Of a stretch of 64,000 nucleotides of DNA, positions 24,986 to 33,981 are shown piece after piece; position 1 is the stretch's first letter; each line of letters begins with the position of its first letter. This stretch comes from Trueperaceae bacterium (GTDB lineage Bacteria; Deinococcota; Deinococci; Deinococcales; Trueperaceae), in contig JAMLIB010000007.1 of NCBI GenBank assembly GCA_023954415.1, forward strand, positions 1-64,000, in the 5' to 3' direction. The notes beneath the pieces were generated by a model that saw nothing but the letters and a program-made list of their open reading frames with translations, was not told where the DNA came from and ran no database searches. Position numbers and translations under genes: made by a program.

Positions 24986-26110
24986 TCAGTCGGTGAACGC
25001 GAGCAGCGCCGTGACGGGGCGGTGATCGGACGCCGCCTGCCATGCCATGACCTTCACCGAGAGGGTCGTGAGGCCCCGCGAGTGGAACACGTAGTCGATC
25101 CTGAGGAGCCAGTCCGGGAGTGCGGGTCGCGGCAGCGCTCCGCCGAGCGAGCCGTCGAGCGCGGTGTCGGAGCCCGCGGCCCCGGAGCGTGTGGTGTCGG
25201 GGCGGGCAGCCGCGCCGCTCTGGCCGCCGCCGCGGAAGGTGCTGCCGAACCCGAAGCCCCGGTTGCGCCAGGCGTCGAGCAGCTCGCTCGTGATCACGCG
25301 GTAGGCGCCGCTGCGCTCGGTGGTGTTGAAGTCACCCATGGCGACGACCGGCACGTCGGCGTCGCGCACCAGCGCGACGAGCGCGGCGGCGACCGCCTCC
25401 CGCGACTCGACGGCTCTGGCTATCTCCGCCGGCCATATCTGCGGGAACCTTGGGGTGGAGAGGTTGTGGACGTTGACGACGAGCAGGTCGCCGCGCGGGT
25501 GGTGGACGATGGCGACCTGAGGGTTGCGGGCGGCCGGGCCGCCGAGGTCCGCCGCCACGGGCTCGAGCGGGTACGCGGAGAAGATGCCGAGGCTTCCCCA
25601 GTCGCCGCACGGCGGGCAGGGCGCCAGGTCGACGTACGGGTGCGTGCCGGCCAAACGCCCGGCCAGCTCCTCGCCTACACCCTCGTTGAGTTCCTGCAGG
25701 GCCACGACGTGCGCGCCGGAGGCGAGTATGGCTGCCTCCAGCTCGCTCGCGTCATGGTTGCCCGCTTTGACGTTGAACGTCATCACCGAGACCGTCGCTG
25801 CCTGCTCGACCACGGCGGGCCCGTCGGCGCGCGACGGGAAGTACGTGCCCGTCCACAGGTAGGCGGCGACGGCGAGGGGGAGCAGGCCGGCCAGGGCGAG
25901 CCGCTTCCGCCGCAGCAACCAGGCGACCAGCATCGCTACGGGCACGGGGATGAAGAGGACGGGCGCCAGCGAGTTGGCGACGAACAACCACCACCAGCGA
26001 TCGGCGAACAAGAGGTAGAGGGCGAACCATAAGGTCGGAACGCTCAGGGCTAGGCAGGCGATGGCCGTCAGGAACGCGTTCGCGAAGGGGCGCAGACGGT
26101 TGCCTGACAT
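24986..26110 (-). CDS. Membrane-anchored endonuclease/exonuclease/phosphatase-family protein
   Basis: 374 aa. Three hydrophobic segments near the N-terminus (residues ~10-90) are followed by an EEP (DNase I-like) domain: VSVMTFNVKAGNHDASELEAAILASGAHVVALQELNEG (catalytic Asn/Glu), HPYVDLAPCPPCGDWGSLGIFSAYPLEP, VPVVAMGDFNTTERSGAYR and the final SDHRPVTALL His. The layout, several helices then a periplasm-facing EEP domain, is common in bacterial proteins of unknown substrate (phosphodiester or sphingomyelin-like). The C-terminal half has a Gly/Ser/Ala-rich insertion (GQSGAAARPDTTRSGAAGSDTALDG). It is transcribed divergently from the metal ATPase gene. Confidence 0.82.
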   Translation of the reverse strand: MSGNRLRPFANAFLTAIACLALSVPTLWFALYLLFADRWWWLFVANSLAPVLFIPVPVAMLVAWLLRRKRLALAGLLPLAVAAYLWTGTYFPSRADGPAVVEQAATVSVMTFNVKAGNHDASELEAAILASGAHVVALQELNEGVGEELAGRLAGTHPYVDLAPCPPCGDWGSLGIFSAYPLEPVAADLGGPAARNPQVAIVHHPRGDLLVVNVHNLSTPRFPQIWPAEIARAVESREAVAAALVALVRDADVPVVAMGDFNTTERSGAYRVITSELLDAWRNRGFGFGSTFRGGGQSGAAARPDTTRSGAAGSDTALDGSLGGALPRPALPDWLLRIDYVFHSRGLTTLSVKVMAWQAASDHRPVTALLAFTD

Positions 26111-26234
26111 CGCCGCAGCCTAACGCGCCGTATGATGAGGGGGAGACCGGGCCTTGGGGCTGGACGGCAAGGGGAGACCGGCTTCTCGGGTCCGGCGGCT
26201 GGGGTCGGCATAGTCGCGAAGGTAGCCATATTGT

Positions 26235-26247
26235 AATCGGAACGATT
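26235..26247. promoter_or_regulatory. Inverted repeat upstream of the metal ATPase gene
   Basis: AATCG-GAA-CGATT, two perfect 5-bp arms, ending 12 bp before the ATPase start. Such short repeats in front of metal-efflux genes are often metal-regulator sites, but the regulator is not identifiable and the repeat is short enough to be chance. Confidence 0.35.
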
Positions 26248-26259
26248 CCGGGTTAGGTT

Positions 26260-28356
26260 ATGGGCATGCGAGAACCGGAGCGACCGAACACGGGGGCCGG
26301 CCATGCTGCCGCCTCGGGGGAGACCCCAAGATCCGCTTCCGAGGGGCTGCTCGACGAGTTGGCGGCGGAGCGTGGGCGGAACCGCATGGCTGCCGTGTTC
26401 ACGGGTCTCACGGGCCTCGGCCTGGCCGCCGCCGTGCTGGCCGTGGTGGTCGGGCGCGCTTACGACGGTCAGGGAAGCGGCTGGCTCGCCGACTACGTCG
26501 GTGTCGGCGGTGTGGCGGGCCTCGTCGCTGCGGTCGGGCTGGCCGTCGCCTTCCTGGCCGGCGGCGTGCCGGCCGCCGCCGAGGCCCTCGCCGAGCTGAC
26601 GCGTGAGCGCAAGTTCGACATCGACCTCCTCATGGTGCTCGCCGCGGTGGCGGCGGCACTCGTGGGCGAACCCCGAGACGGTGCCGTGCTGCTCTTCCTC
26701 TTCAGCCTCGCCGGCACGCTCGAGGACCATGCCTTCACCAACACGAAGGGGGCCGTCGCGGCGCTCATGCAGCTGAAGCCCGAGACGGCCACGCTCCTGG
26801 AGGGCGACGAGCTACGCGTGGTGCCGTCCGACTCGGTCCCCATCGGCGCACGCCTGCTCGTGCGGCCGGGCGAGCGCGTGCCCCTCGACGGCGTACTGGA
26901 GCGCGGCGCGTCGAGCGTGGACCAGTCGCCCATCACGGGCGAGTCCGTTCCCGTCGACAAAGCCGTCGGCGACGCCCTGTTCGCCGGCAGCATCAACGGC
27001 TACGGGGCGCTCGAGTTGCGGGTCACGAAAGACGCGTCCAGCTCGACCCTGGCTCGCATGATCGAGCTCGTCACCGAGGCCAGGGCCAGCCGCTCGCCCA
27101 GCCAACGTTTCAGCGACTGGTTCGGCCAGCGCTATACGGTGCTCGTCATCGCCGGGACGGCGCTGGCGCTCGCCGCGTTCCTCCTCTCGGGCACCGACCC
27201 GCACGCGGCGTTCTACAAGGCCGCCACCCTCCTCGTGGTGGCGAGCCCATGCGCCATCGTGATCAGCGTGCCGGCCGCCGTCCTCTCGGCGTTAGCGCGC
27301 GCGGCTCGCATGGGCGTGCTCTTCAAGGGCGGCGGGGCCCTCGAGCGCTTCGGGGCCGTGACCACCATCGCGTTCGACAAGACCGGCACCCTCACCGAGG
27401 GACGCATGCAGGTGACGAACATCATGGCGTTCGGCCAGAGCGACGATGCTGCGCTCGCCGCCGCCGCGGCCATCGAGGCCGCCTCCGACCACCCCCTCGC
27501 CAAGGCGCTCTGCCTGGCGGCCGACAGCCGCGGGCTCGCCTGTCCGACCCCCTCCGACGTGGTCGCCGTGCCCGGCAAGGGCCTGGTGGGGAAGCTGGCC
27601 GGCACACCGCACTGGGTGGGCAACCGCAAGCTGGCAGCCGAGCTCGGGGTCGGGCTGGCCGAAGAGGCCGCCGCCGCCCTGGCTCGACTCGAGAGCGCGG
27701 GGAAGACGGTGGTCATACTGGGCGACGCGCAGCGCGTCACCGGGCTCTTCGGCATGGCCGACGTCGTGCGGCCGAGCGCGGCGCCCGCCTTGTCACAGCT
27801 CGCCCGGGCCGGGGTGAAACGTTTCGCGATGCTCACGGGCGACCACGCGGCCGTAGCGCGCGACGTGGGGCGCACGCTCGGGCTGGGGTCCGAAGGGGTA
27901 CGCGCCGACCTCTTACCGGACGAGAAGGTCGCGGTCGTCCGCGAGCTGGGAGCGGGCGGCACGGTGGCCTTCGTGGGTGACGGCGTCAACGACGCGGCCG
28001 CCCTCGCGAGCGCCGACGTCGGCGTGGCTATGGGAGTGGCCGGCAGCGACGCGGCCCTGGAGGCAGCCGATGTCGCCCTGCTCTCGGACGACCTCTCACG
28101 GCTCCCCGAGGCGTTCGAGCTCGCGAAGCGCGCCAACGGCGTGATCAGGCAGAACCTCGCCTTCGCGCTCGGGATCATGGTCCTGATGGTCATCGTCACG
28201 CTCTTCTCCCACCTTCCTTTGCCCCTCGGGGTCATCGGGCACGAGGGCGGCACCATCCTGGTGGTGGCCAACGGCTTGCGCCTGCTGGGCTTCGCGCCGC
28301 GGGCGCACAAGGACGCCGAGCGTCCTGCGACCACCCTCTCGACCAGCGTGAGCTGA
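26260..28356 (+). CDS. P1B-4-type metal-transporting P-type ATPase
   Basis: 698 aa heavy-metal ATPase without a soluble N-terminal metal-binding (HMA) domain. Motifs: TGES (actuator), SPC (VVASPCAIVISVPAAVLSA, around residue 329) in place of the usual CPC, DKTGTLTEG (phosphorylated Asp ~373), SDHPLAKAL (HP motif), FVGDGVNDAAALA, and HEGGT in the last helices. SPC plus HEGG(T/S) defines the P1B-4 group (CoaT, CtpD and similar), which exports cobalt, iron(II), nickel or zinc. It therefore probably removes excess Co2+/Fe2+/Zn2+ from the cytosol. The N-terminal ~90 residues contain two hydrophobic segments. It is a single gene, divergent from the EEP gene. Confidence 0.9.
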   Translation: MGMREPERPNTGAGHAAASGETPRSASEGLLDELAAERGRNRMAAVFTGLTGLGLAAAVLAVVVGRAYDGQGSGWLADYVGVGGVAGLVAAVGLAVAFLAGGVPAAAEALAELTRERKFDIDLLMVLAAVAAALVGEPRDGAVLLFLFSLAGTLEDHAFTNTKGAVAALMQLKPETATLLEGDELRVVPSDSVPIGARLLVRPGERVPLDGVLERGASSVDQSPITGESVPVDKAVGDALFAGSINGYGALELRVTKDASSSTLARMIELVTEARASRSPSQRFSDWFGQRYTVLVIAGTALALAAFLLSGTDPHAAFYKAATLLVVASPCAIVISVPAAVLSALARAARMGVLFKGGGALERFGAVTTIAFDKTGTLTEGRMQVTNIMAFGQSDDAALAAAAAIEAASDHPLAKALCLAADSRGLACPTPSDVVAVPGKGLVGKLAGTPHWVGNRKLAAELGVGLAEEAAAALARLESAGKTVVILGDAQRVTGLFGMADVVRPSAAPALSQLARAGVKRFAMLTGDHAAVARDVGRTLGLGSEGVRADLLPDEKVAVVRELGAGGTVAFVGDGVNDAAALASADVGVAMGVAGSDAALEAADVALLSDDLSRLPEAFELAKRANGVIRQNLAFALGIMVLMVIVTLFSHLPLPLGVIGHEGGTILVVANGLRLLGFAPRAHKDAERPATTLSTSVS

Positions 28357-28475
28357 CGGCGCGCGGCACGTGAGCCCGGGCAGGACGAGCGCCTAGATCT
28401 GGTCGGCTCCGACCAACTTGCGTGACTCACAAGTAACGCCCAGCCCCTAGCCTCTTTTCGAAGGAGGGAGAGGGT

Positions 28476-29102
28476 ATGGGCAGGGCAGCACGCAGCGGAA
28501 ACCGGCCGGCGGTCGCCGATCGGCATGGCGAACGGCAAGGCGCGGCGCCCCGGTCTTGGGTCCGGGCCTCGAGGCGGTGGCGCTCGCTCGTGCCGATCCT
28601 CACCACCTTGGCGGCAGCGGCCGTCCTGACGTTGCCTACGGCCCTCGGCGCCCAGGCCAGCCGCGCCTGGAACGCCACGCCCTACCCTCTCGGCTCGGTG
28701 CCCGTCGTGTTGCAGTCGCAGCGCAACGACTGCGGGCCGGCCGTCGTCGCCACGCTCGCCGCCTGGTCCGGGAGTAGGCTCGAACTGGCTTCGGTCACCG
28801 CCGCCGCGCGGCTCGCTCCCGATGGCCTCAGCTTGGGCGAGTTCGCTCGCCTCGCCGACCGCTTCGGGTTCCCTGGCACGTGGTACCGGGTCGGTCCTGC
28901 CGACCTGGCCGGGCTGCCCCTACCGTTCGTCGCTCACATGAACGTCGTCGGCTCCGCGCCGCTCGGTCACCTCGTCGCCGTGCGCGCCGTCACTCGCGGC
29001 GCGGTGACGGTGGCAGACCCCGCCGTTGGCGCGTACGTGCTCCCGCTCGACGCCTTCGCGCGCCGCTTCAGCGGCCGCGTGTTCCTGCTCGGGGCGCTCT
29101 AG
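28476..29102 (+). CDS. Exported C39-type cysteine peptidase
   Basis: 208 aa. A basic N-terminus and one hydrophobic segment (residues ~38-60, WRSLVPILTTLAAAAVLTLPTALGA) form a signal peptide or anchor. The C39 peptidase core follows: VPVVLQSQRNDCGPAVVATLAAW (Gln and catalytic Cys), LSLGEFARLADRFGF, GHLVAVRAV (His) and VADPAVGAYVLPLDAF (Asp). C39 peptidases cleave after double-glycine-type leaders, usually as domains of ABC exporters; a stand-alone exported form is less usual. GGAGGGAG sits before the ATG. Its stop directly abuts the next ATG. Two genes later lies a secreted protein with a matching cleavage-like motif, so it may process that protein. Confidence 0.85.
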   Translation: MGRAARSGNRPAVADRHGERQGAAPRSWVRASRRWRSLVPILTTLAAAAVLTLPTALGAQASRAWNATPYPLGSVPVVLQSQRNDCGPAVVATLAAWSGSRLELASVTAAARLAPDGLSLGEFARLADRFGFPGTWYRVGPADLAGLPLPFVAHMNVVGSAPLGHLVAVRAVTRGAVTVADPAVGAYVLPLDAFARRFSGRVFLLGAL

Positions 29103-30833
29103 ATGTCGGCCCCGTTCACATCGCTGCCCCGTCCCACCGCGTTCAGGAACGACTCGCCCGGCGCGGCCACAGCGACCGCTTCATCCTGGAGCGCTCCCGC
29201 CACCGGGGCGGAGCTATACGTCTCCTGCCTGGCGAGCATGGTCCTGTTGGCAGCCGCCTCACGGCCGTGGGCCGCCTCGCCCGCCCTCGCCTGGGTAGCC
29301 TTCATGCCGACCTTCCATCTGGTACAGGTCCTGGCCGCGCGCCGGCGCTTCCTGCTCGCGGCCGTCTGCGGCGCGCTCACTGCGCTCGGAGTCACCTCGG
29401 TGGCTTACGAAGCGACCCTGGCCCTCTCACTGCCCGCGTACCTGGTCGTCGCCAGCGCGGCCGCGCTGCCGTTCGGCGCCGCTTGCGGCGCGGCCGCGTT
29501 CGTGGTCGCGCGCTTGCGGGGCGGCGCTCGGCGCCTTGTCTGGCTCGTCCCCCCTGTCTTCTGGTGCTGCGCCGAGCTGGCGACCCGCCAGGAGTGGCTT
29601 GCGGGAGCCTGGGCACCGTCCCTCGCCGTGATCGGTTACTCCCAGGCGGAGACGCCCGCCGTCCACCTGGCGCGCCTCGGCTCGGTAACGGCAGTGAGCC
29701 TGGCGGTCCTGCTCGCCAACGCGCTGGCGCTAGAGGCTGTGCACCGCGTCATGGCGAGCGCTCGTCTTCACGGCTGGGCGCCTCGGACCGCGTCGGCGAC
29801 CCTTCTGCCCGTCGGGGGCCTCGGGCTCCTTGCGCTGGTCGTCTGGTCGGTCGCCACGGGGGCACCGGCCGCCACGTCGCTTACTGCCGTAGACGGCGCG
29901 ACGATCGCAGCGGGTAAGCAGGCTGTCGGAGAGGCGGTCGCCACCCCTGGGCAGGCCGTTGCTGCCGCGCCGGCAGGCGAGTGGGGCGTCACGCGCATCG
30001 TGGTGGTGCAACCCAACCTACCGGCCACCGCGCGCGCCGCCGCCGGGTCCGATGAGACCCTCGCCGCCGAACTCTTAGCGACCCTGGCCGACCTCTCCCG
30101 CTCGGCAGGCACAGGAACCGCGGCCGTCACCGTTTGGCCCGAGGGAGTCTGGCCGGGCCGCCTCGGCTATGTCTCATCGCGCGCCGCTTCCGGAGCGCCG
30201 CTCACCGGCGACCAGCGCCTGACCCTGGCCGGACTGGCGCCGCTGCTCACAGGCGCCGCGTCGCGCGACGAGGATGCCGGCGCATACGGCAACTCGGCTT
30301 TCGTGCTCGTCGGTTCGGAGCTCATCCATGTCGCCGACAAGCGGCGCCTCGTGCCGTTCGCCGAAGCCGGCCTCACGGCAGGGACGACCCAGGGCGCCAC
30401 CGAGGTGGGCGGCGTCCTGGTCGTTCCGGTGATCTGTTACGACATCGCCTTCCCGGCCACGGTGCGCGCAGCCGCGCGCGACGGGGCCGAGTTGCTTGCC
30501 GTCATCACGGACGACACGTTCGCGGCCGGCGGCGACGTTCCTCTTCAACACCTACGCGTCGCGCGTCTACGCGCGGTCGAGAACGGCGTGTGGTCGGCCT
30601 TCGCCTCGAACGGCGGCCCCAGCGCCATCATCGACCCGGCCGGACGGCTGGTCGAGCGCTCCACGCCTGGCGTGGCCACCACGCTCGGCGCGACCGCGAG
30701 GCTTAGGGCCGGTTCCACGCCGTACTCGCGGTACGGGGACTGGGCCGGGGTGCTCACCTGCCTAGCCGCGCTGGGCTTGGTGGGCGCCGCGGGGCGCGAA
30801 GGGGGTGGATACCGCCGATCGCCTTCCGCCTGA
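29103..30833 (+). CDS. Apolipoprotein N-acyltransferase-like (Lnt-like) membrane protein
   Basis: 576 aa. The N-terminal half has about six hydrophobic segments (residues ~35-270). The C-terminal half is a nitrilase-fold domain with all three catalytic positions: Glu in TVWPEGVWPG, Lys in VADKRRLVPFAE and Cys in VVPVICYDIAFPATV; FAAGGDVPLQHLRVARLRAVENGVWSAFASNGG follows, as in Lnt. Canonical Lnt transfers a third acyl chain to lipoproteins in the outer leaflet of the inner membrane. This copy is divergent at the N-terminus and carries an insertion rich in Ala/Gly before the nitrilase domain. It abuts the C39 gene and precedes three secreted-protein genes, so it may serve the cassette rather than general lipoprotein maturation. 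Confidence 0.8.
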   Translation: MSAPFTSLPRPTAFRNDSPGAATATASSWSAPATGAELYVSCLASMVLLAAASRPWAASPALAWVAFMPTFHLVQVLAARRRFLLAAVCGALTALGVTSVAYEATLALSLPAYLVVASAAALPFGAACGAAAFVVARLRGGARRLVWLVPPVFWCCAELATRQEWLAGAWAPSLAVIGYSQAETPAVHLARLGSVTAVSLAVLLANALALEAVHRVMASARLHGWAPRTASATLLPVGGLGLLALVVWSVATGAPAATSLTAVDGATIAAGKQAVGEAVATPGQAVAAAPAGEWGVTRIVVVQPNLPATARAAAGSDETLAAELLATLADLSRSAGTGTAAVTVWPEGVWPGRLGYVSSRAASGAPLTGDQRLTLAGLAPLLTGAASRDEDAGAYGNSAFVLVGSELIHVADKRRLVPFAEAGLTAGTTQGATEVGGVLVVPVICYDIAFPATVRAAARDGAELLAVITDDTFAAGGDVPLQHLRVARLRAVENGVWSAFASNGGPSAIIDPAGRLVERSTPGVATTLGATARLRAGSTPYSRYGDWAGVLTCLAALGLVGAAGREGGGYRRSPSA

Positions 30834-30862
30834 AGCACCTCGACACTTCCACCGGAGGAAAC

Positions 30863-31459
30863 GTGAAACGCCTCGAACTACGGTCCGCTAGCACGCTGCT
30901 ACTCATGCTCCTGAGCATGTCGCTCGGCTCCACCCACGCCGCCACCGTTCCGCTCGGCATGGGCGAGCTCGCGGCCGTGACGGCCGGCTTCTGCAACAAC
31001 TGTCCACCGGACGAGGAACCGAACGAGCCGCCCCCACCGCCGAAGCTCGTCGGCTACTCGTGGGAGATCGTGAGCTCCAGCACCGGGAAGCCCACTCAGA
31101 CGAGCTACTCGATGGAGCGCGACTTCACCAACCCGTCCTCCGTGCCGGTCACTTATACGTACGTGATCGACGAGCAGTGCAGGATGACCCTGACCAGCGG
31201 CGGAGCAGGCATCTCGGCGGCTCTCAGTCTGTCCGTCGGTTTCAGCAGGGTCTGCTCCAATCCGACGACGGCCCAGCTCACGGTCCCACCCAACAAGCGG
31301 ATCAAGCTCTACAAGGGCAACATGCGCGTGACCACGACGTACGTGGCACACAAGTTCGCCAATTACAGCGACGGCAGCTCGCAAGACACCGGCGTCGCCG
31401 ACCGCGGCACGACCAACAAGACCTACATGAAGTACACGACGATGGACGGCGCACTCTGA
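30863..31459 (+). CDS. Small secreted protein with double-glycine-like motif and CxxC
   Basis: 198 aa, not recognised as a named family. The signal peptide is MKRLELRSASTLLLMLLSMSLGSTHA. The next stretch reads PLGMGELAAVTAG and then FCNNCPPDEEPNEPPPPP. GELAAVTAG resembles leader ends of double-glycine-type precursors (ELxxVxGG/AG), after which C39 peptidases cut. A proline-rich linker leads to a beta-rich domain with two more cysteines (IDEQCRM, SRVCSNP) and LTVPPNKRIKLYKGNMRVTTTYVAHKF, a pattern seen in secreted beta-structured proteins. GGAGGA lies 6 nt before the GTG start, the strongest ribosome site of the cassette. A stable hairpin follows. It could be a secreted effector, adhesin or structural peptide; the function is unknown. 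Confidence 0.75.
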   Translation: MKRLELRSASTLLLMLLSMSLGSTHAATVPLGMGELAAVTAGFCNNCPPDEEPNEPPPPPKLVGYSWEIVSSSTGKPTQTSYSMERDFTNPSSVPVTYTYVIDEQCRMTLTSGGAGISAALSLSVGFSRVCSNPTTAQLTVPPNKRIKLYKGNMRVTTTYVAHKFANYSDGSSQDTGVADRGTTNKTYMKYTTMDGAL

Positions 31460-31465
31460 TCGGCC

Positions 31466-31501
31466 GGTGGGTGGTGGGCGCGCTCGCGCTCACCACCCAC
31501 C
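31466..31501 (+). terminator. Intercistronic hairpin after the small secreted protein gene
   Basis: Perfect 11-bp stem, GGTGGGTGGTG and CACCACCCACC, with a 14-nt loop, 6 bp after the stop codon and 24 bp before the next start. No T-run follows, so it is likely a partial terminator or mRNA-stabilising element that raises expression of the small protein relative to downstream genes. Confidence 0.6.
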
Positions 31502-31525
31502 ACCAAGCGTCGAGATGGGAGAAGC

Positions 31526-32488
31526 ATGAGACAAGCAGGTTATCGCCTTCGGCTCCTGAGCACCCATAGGGTACATGCTCCTTGGCGCGGCCTCGCACGC
31601 ATGCGGCCCGGCCTTCGGTCCAGCAAGGTCGCGGCCGGGTACGGCAGCTTCGCAGGCGTGCGGCTGGGCGGCCTCCGCCATGCGGTGGCGCTCGTCTGCC
31701 TCGCCACGGCTGGTCTGGCCGCCGTCGGCCGGTCCGTGGCGGGGGCGGGGCCGGACCTCGCACCCGTCGTAGGCATCCACTTCGAGGACCTGGCCCCGGG
31801 CTCCAACGGTGGCGCCACGCTCGCGGTCGCCAACCCGCGCCGTGCGGCGGCGGACTCCGTATCGGCCACGTCCGATTCCGACTGTCTGGACGTGGCCGAA
31901 CCCACCAACACCCGCTTCGAGGTCTGGCGCGTTCCGGCGAAGCTCACGCGCATGGAGCCTTGCAGCGCGAGCGTTACCGTCGCAGCGACGTACGGCGCGG
32001 AGACATGGCTCGGCAGGGTGCTCGTCGCTCTCTATCCGCTGGCGGACATCTCTCCGCTCGGGGCTGGCTCTGGGCTCGAGCTCACGGTCGTCTCGGGAAC
32101 CGATGCGTACGAGGACAGCGGCGGCGAACCGGGGCGCAAGTTCGACGAGCTGGCCTTGGTCAACGGCTCCGAGCTGACGGTACGGTTCATGAGCCTGAGC
32201 CGGAACCCCGCCCGTGACGAGCTCCTCGGCAGCCCTTTCCTCCGCGCGGAAGAGCGAGGCACCCGCCTCAGACAGCCCCTGCCGGACGACCGCATCCCGC
32301 GCGCCGGCATCGCCATCCCGCCAGGTGGTCGGCTCACGGTGGGCATCGAGGCCACGGCCAACGGACGCCTGACGGGCAGCCCGACGGCCGTCACGCTCGG
32401 CCTACTGCCCATCGTCTCCATCGGCGAGGTGAGCTACTACCTCGAGACGGGCCTCGTGACGTCGTTCTCATGGCCAGACGGTCGCTGA
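31526..32488 (+). CDS. Secreted protein of unknown function
   Basis: 320 aa, no family recognised. A basic N-terminus is followed by a hydrophobic export signal at residues ~49-72 (LRHAVALVCLATAGLAAVGRSVAGAG). The rest is predicted beta-rich and extracytoplasmic: VVGIHFEDLAPGSNGGATLAVANPRRAAADSVSATSDSDCLDV, then an Ig-like pattern, and PRAGIAIPPGGRLTVGIEATANGRLTGSPTAVTLGL near the end. There are two cysteines (~114 and ~137). GGGAGA lies 5 nt before the ATG; a later GTG at 31658 would give a more ordinary signal peptide. The end overlaps the next gene by 19 bp. It shares the GSxPAVLS/GxxPTAVTL style of repeat with the last gene of the cassette, hinting at related carbohydrate- or partner-binding domains. 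Confidence 0.6.
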   Translation: MRQAGYRLRLLSTHRVHAPWRGLARMRPGLRSSKVAAGYGSFAGVRLGGLRHAVALVCLATAGLAAVGRSVAGAGPDLAPVVGIHFEDLAPGSNGGATLAVANPRRAAADSVSATSDSDCLDVAEPTNTRFEVWRVPAKLTRMEPCSASVTVAATYGAETWLGRVLVALYPLADISPLGAGSGLELTVVSGTDAYEDSGGEPGRKFDELALVNGSELTVRFMSLSRNPARDELLGSPFLRAEERGTRLRQPLPDDRIPRAGIAIPPGGRLTVGIEATANGRLTGSPTAVTLGLLPIVSIGEVSYYLETGLVTSFSWPDGR

Positions 32489-33981
32489 TAGGCGAGTCGT
32501 CCCGCGCGCCGCGCTGCGGATCGGCGCGCACTCCAGGGCACGAGCGGGCGGGCGTTCCGCGACGGTGCCCGGTCCGCGCGTTCCGGCGCCCGTCGTGGGG
32601 CGCCCTACCGGGCCGGTCGCCGCGCACCCGCGCAGGGCGTACAACGCGCGCCGCCCTGTTGCTCGCCCTGCTCGCTCCCGGTGCAGCGGCGGCCGCGCAA
32701 GGATCGGTTCTCGAGCCCCTCCTCGCCGCGTACGAGGCCCACTACTCCCCGCCCGCGTTCTTGACGCAGCAGGCGAACGAGCTGGCAACCTCGGCGCTCG
32801 CCCACGAGTTGGCGCGGCTCCCTGAGTTAAGCGTCGCGGAATCGGTCACCTGGCGCGACTTCTCCAGCGTCGAGGTGAGCCTAGGGATGAGCGCGTCGAT
32901 ACCCCTCTATCGCCTCCGGACGGAGCCGGAGGCAGCTCTGCTCGCCGAGCAGCGATCCGCGTTCACGGCGTTCACGACGGCGACAGCGACTGCGGCAAGG
33001 GCCGAGTTCATACGCGACGTTCTCTCCCTGGCCCTCGTGACGGATCTTAGTGCCGCCGCTACGGCGACCTTGACCGAGTTCGAGCGGTACTGGCGACCGC
33101 CGACGAGCCATGCCGATGCGCTTGTGCTGCGCCCGGGGGAACGCGAGCTGCTCGTGGTCCACCAGGAAGTCGCCGGGCTGGCGCGCTTCGCCGCCGCCAA
33201 CGCGACGGAACTGTGGCGCAGGCTGGAGCGCATCCACGGCGTGCCCGCGACCGCCTTGAGCCTGCCGACCTTCGATGAGCTGAAATCCGCCATCCTCACG
33301 GACCCACCGAGCCTGACGGTCTGTCTTGCGAGCGGTCCTGAGGCTCTAGCCGCGGTGTCGCTGCACCGCCAGCGCGCCTTGGAGCGGGCATTGGCCTCCA
33401 CGGCCGGCGTCGAGATCGGGCTGTTCGCCCGGGCCGACTACCGCGGCCGGTTCCCGAGCGCCTCCGACGCAGGGGCGGCGACCGCGGCCATCGGGCTGGA
33501 GGCACGCATCCCGCTACCGGGCCACTGGCCCGCCTCCGGCGAGCTGACCGGCAGGGTGAGTCCGACCGGCGCCGAGCAGGCGTTCCGGTTGACTTGGCCG
33601 ACCGCCGCGACGACCGGTTCACTCGGGTCGACGGATGACGAACGGTTCGACGATCTCGAGCTTGCCGACTCCCTCGAGTACCTCACGGCCACGGTGACGG
33701 CGCTGCTCCGTTCCTACGAGTCCGCAGCGTCCGGAGTGGACGCGGCGGAGCTGACGCTCCTCTGGCTAGTGCGTGATCACATGCCTGACGCAGTCGGTCT
33801 CGAGGCGGCGCGCGCTGCAGCGCGTGCCGTCGAGGATCCGGTGCTCGCCATGCACGTCGTGAACGCCCGCGCCGAGCTCGCGTTCGCGGAAGCGGAGCTC
33901 GCCGGCCTCGCGCTGGACCTCCAGGTCGCGTGCGGAACGGGACGGCTCGGCTCGTCGCAGCCGGAAGCACCCGGTCCGTGA
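32470..33981 (+). CDS. Exported, largely helical protein, TolC-like
   Basis: 503 aa. A ~55-residue arginine-rich start precedes a signal-peptide-like stretch (TTRAALLLALLAPGAAAAAQG), so the true start may lie later. The mature part is rich in long Ala/Glu/Leu helices in two halves: EPEAALLAEQRSAFTAFTTATATAARAEFIRDVLSLALV and AVSLHRQRALERALASTAGVEIGLFARADYRGRFPSASDAGAATAAIGLEARIPLPG. The latter pattern (helix, then beta strands ending in a Pro-Gly turn) is like outer-membrane efflux proteins. I call it TolC-like tentatively; the family has very low sequence conservation. It overlaps both neighbours (19 bp and 4 bp), so it belongs to the same operon and could be the outer-membrane exit of the cassette. 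Confidence 0.5.
   Translation: MARRSLIGESSRAPRCGSARTPGHERAGVPRRCPVRAFRRPSWGALPGRSPRTRAGRTTRAALLLALLAPGAAAAAQGSVLEPLLAAYEAHYSPPAFLTQQANELATSALAHELARLPELSVAESVTWRDFSSVEVSLGMSASIPLYRLRTEPEAALLAEQRSAFTAFTTATATAARAEFIRDVLSLALVTDLSAAATATLTEFERYWRPPTSHADALVLRPGERELLVVHQEVAGLARFAAANATELWRRLERIHGVPATALSLPTFDELKSAILTDPPSLTVCLASGPEALAAVSLHRQRALERALASTAGVEIGLFARADYRGRFPSASDAGAATAAIGLEARIPLPGHWPASGELTGRVSPTGAEQAFRLTWPTAATTGSLGSTDDERFDDLELADSLEYLTATVTALLRSYESAASGVDAAELTLLWLVRDHMPDAVGLEAARAAARAVEDPVLAMHVVNARAELAFAEAELAGLALDLQVACGTGRLGSSQPEAPGP

Noticed and set aside
28395-28422. GGTCGG-CT-CCGACC hairpin after the metal ATPase gene as a terminator
   Set aside because: The stem is only 6 bp with a 2-nt loop and no T-run; too weak to call.
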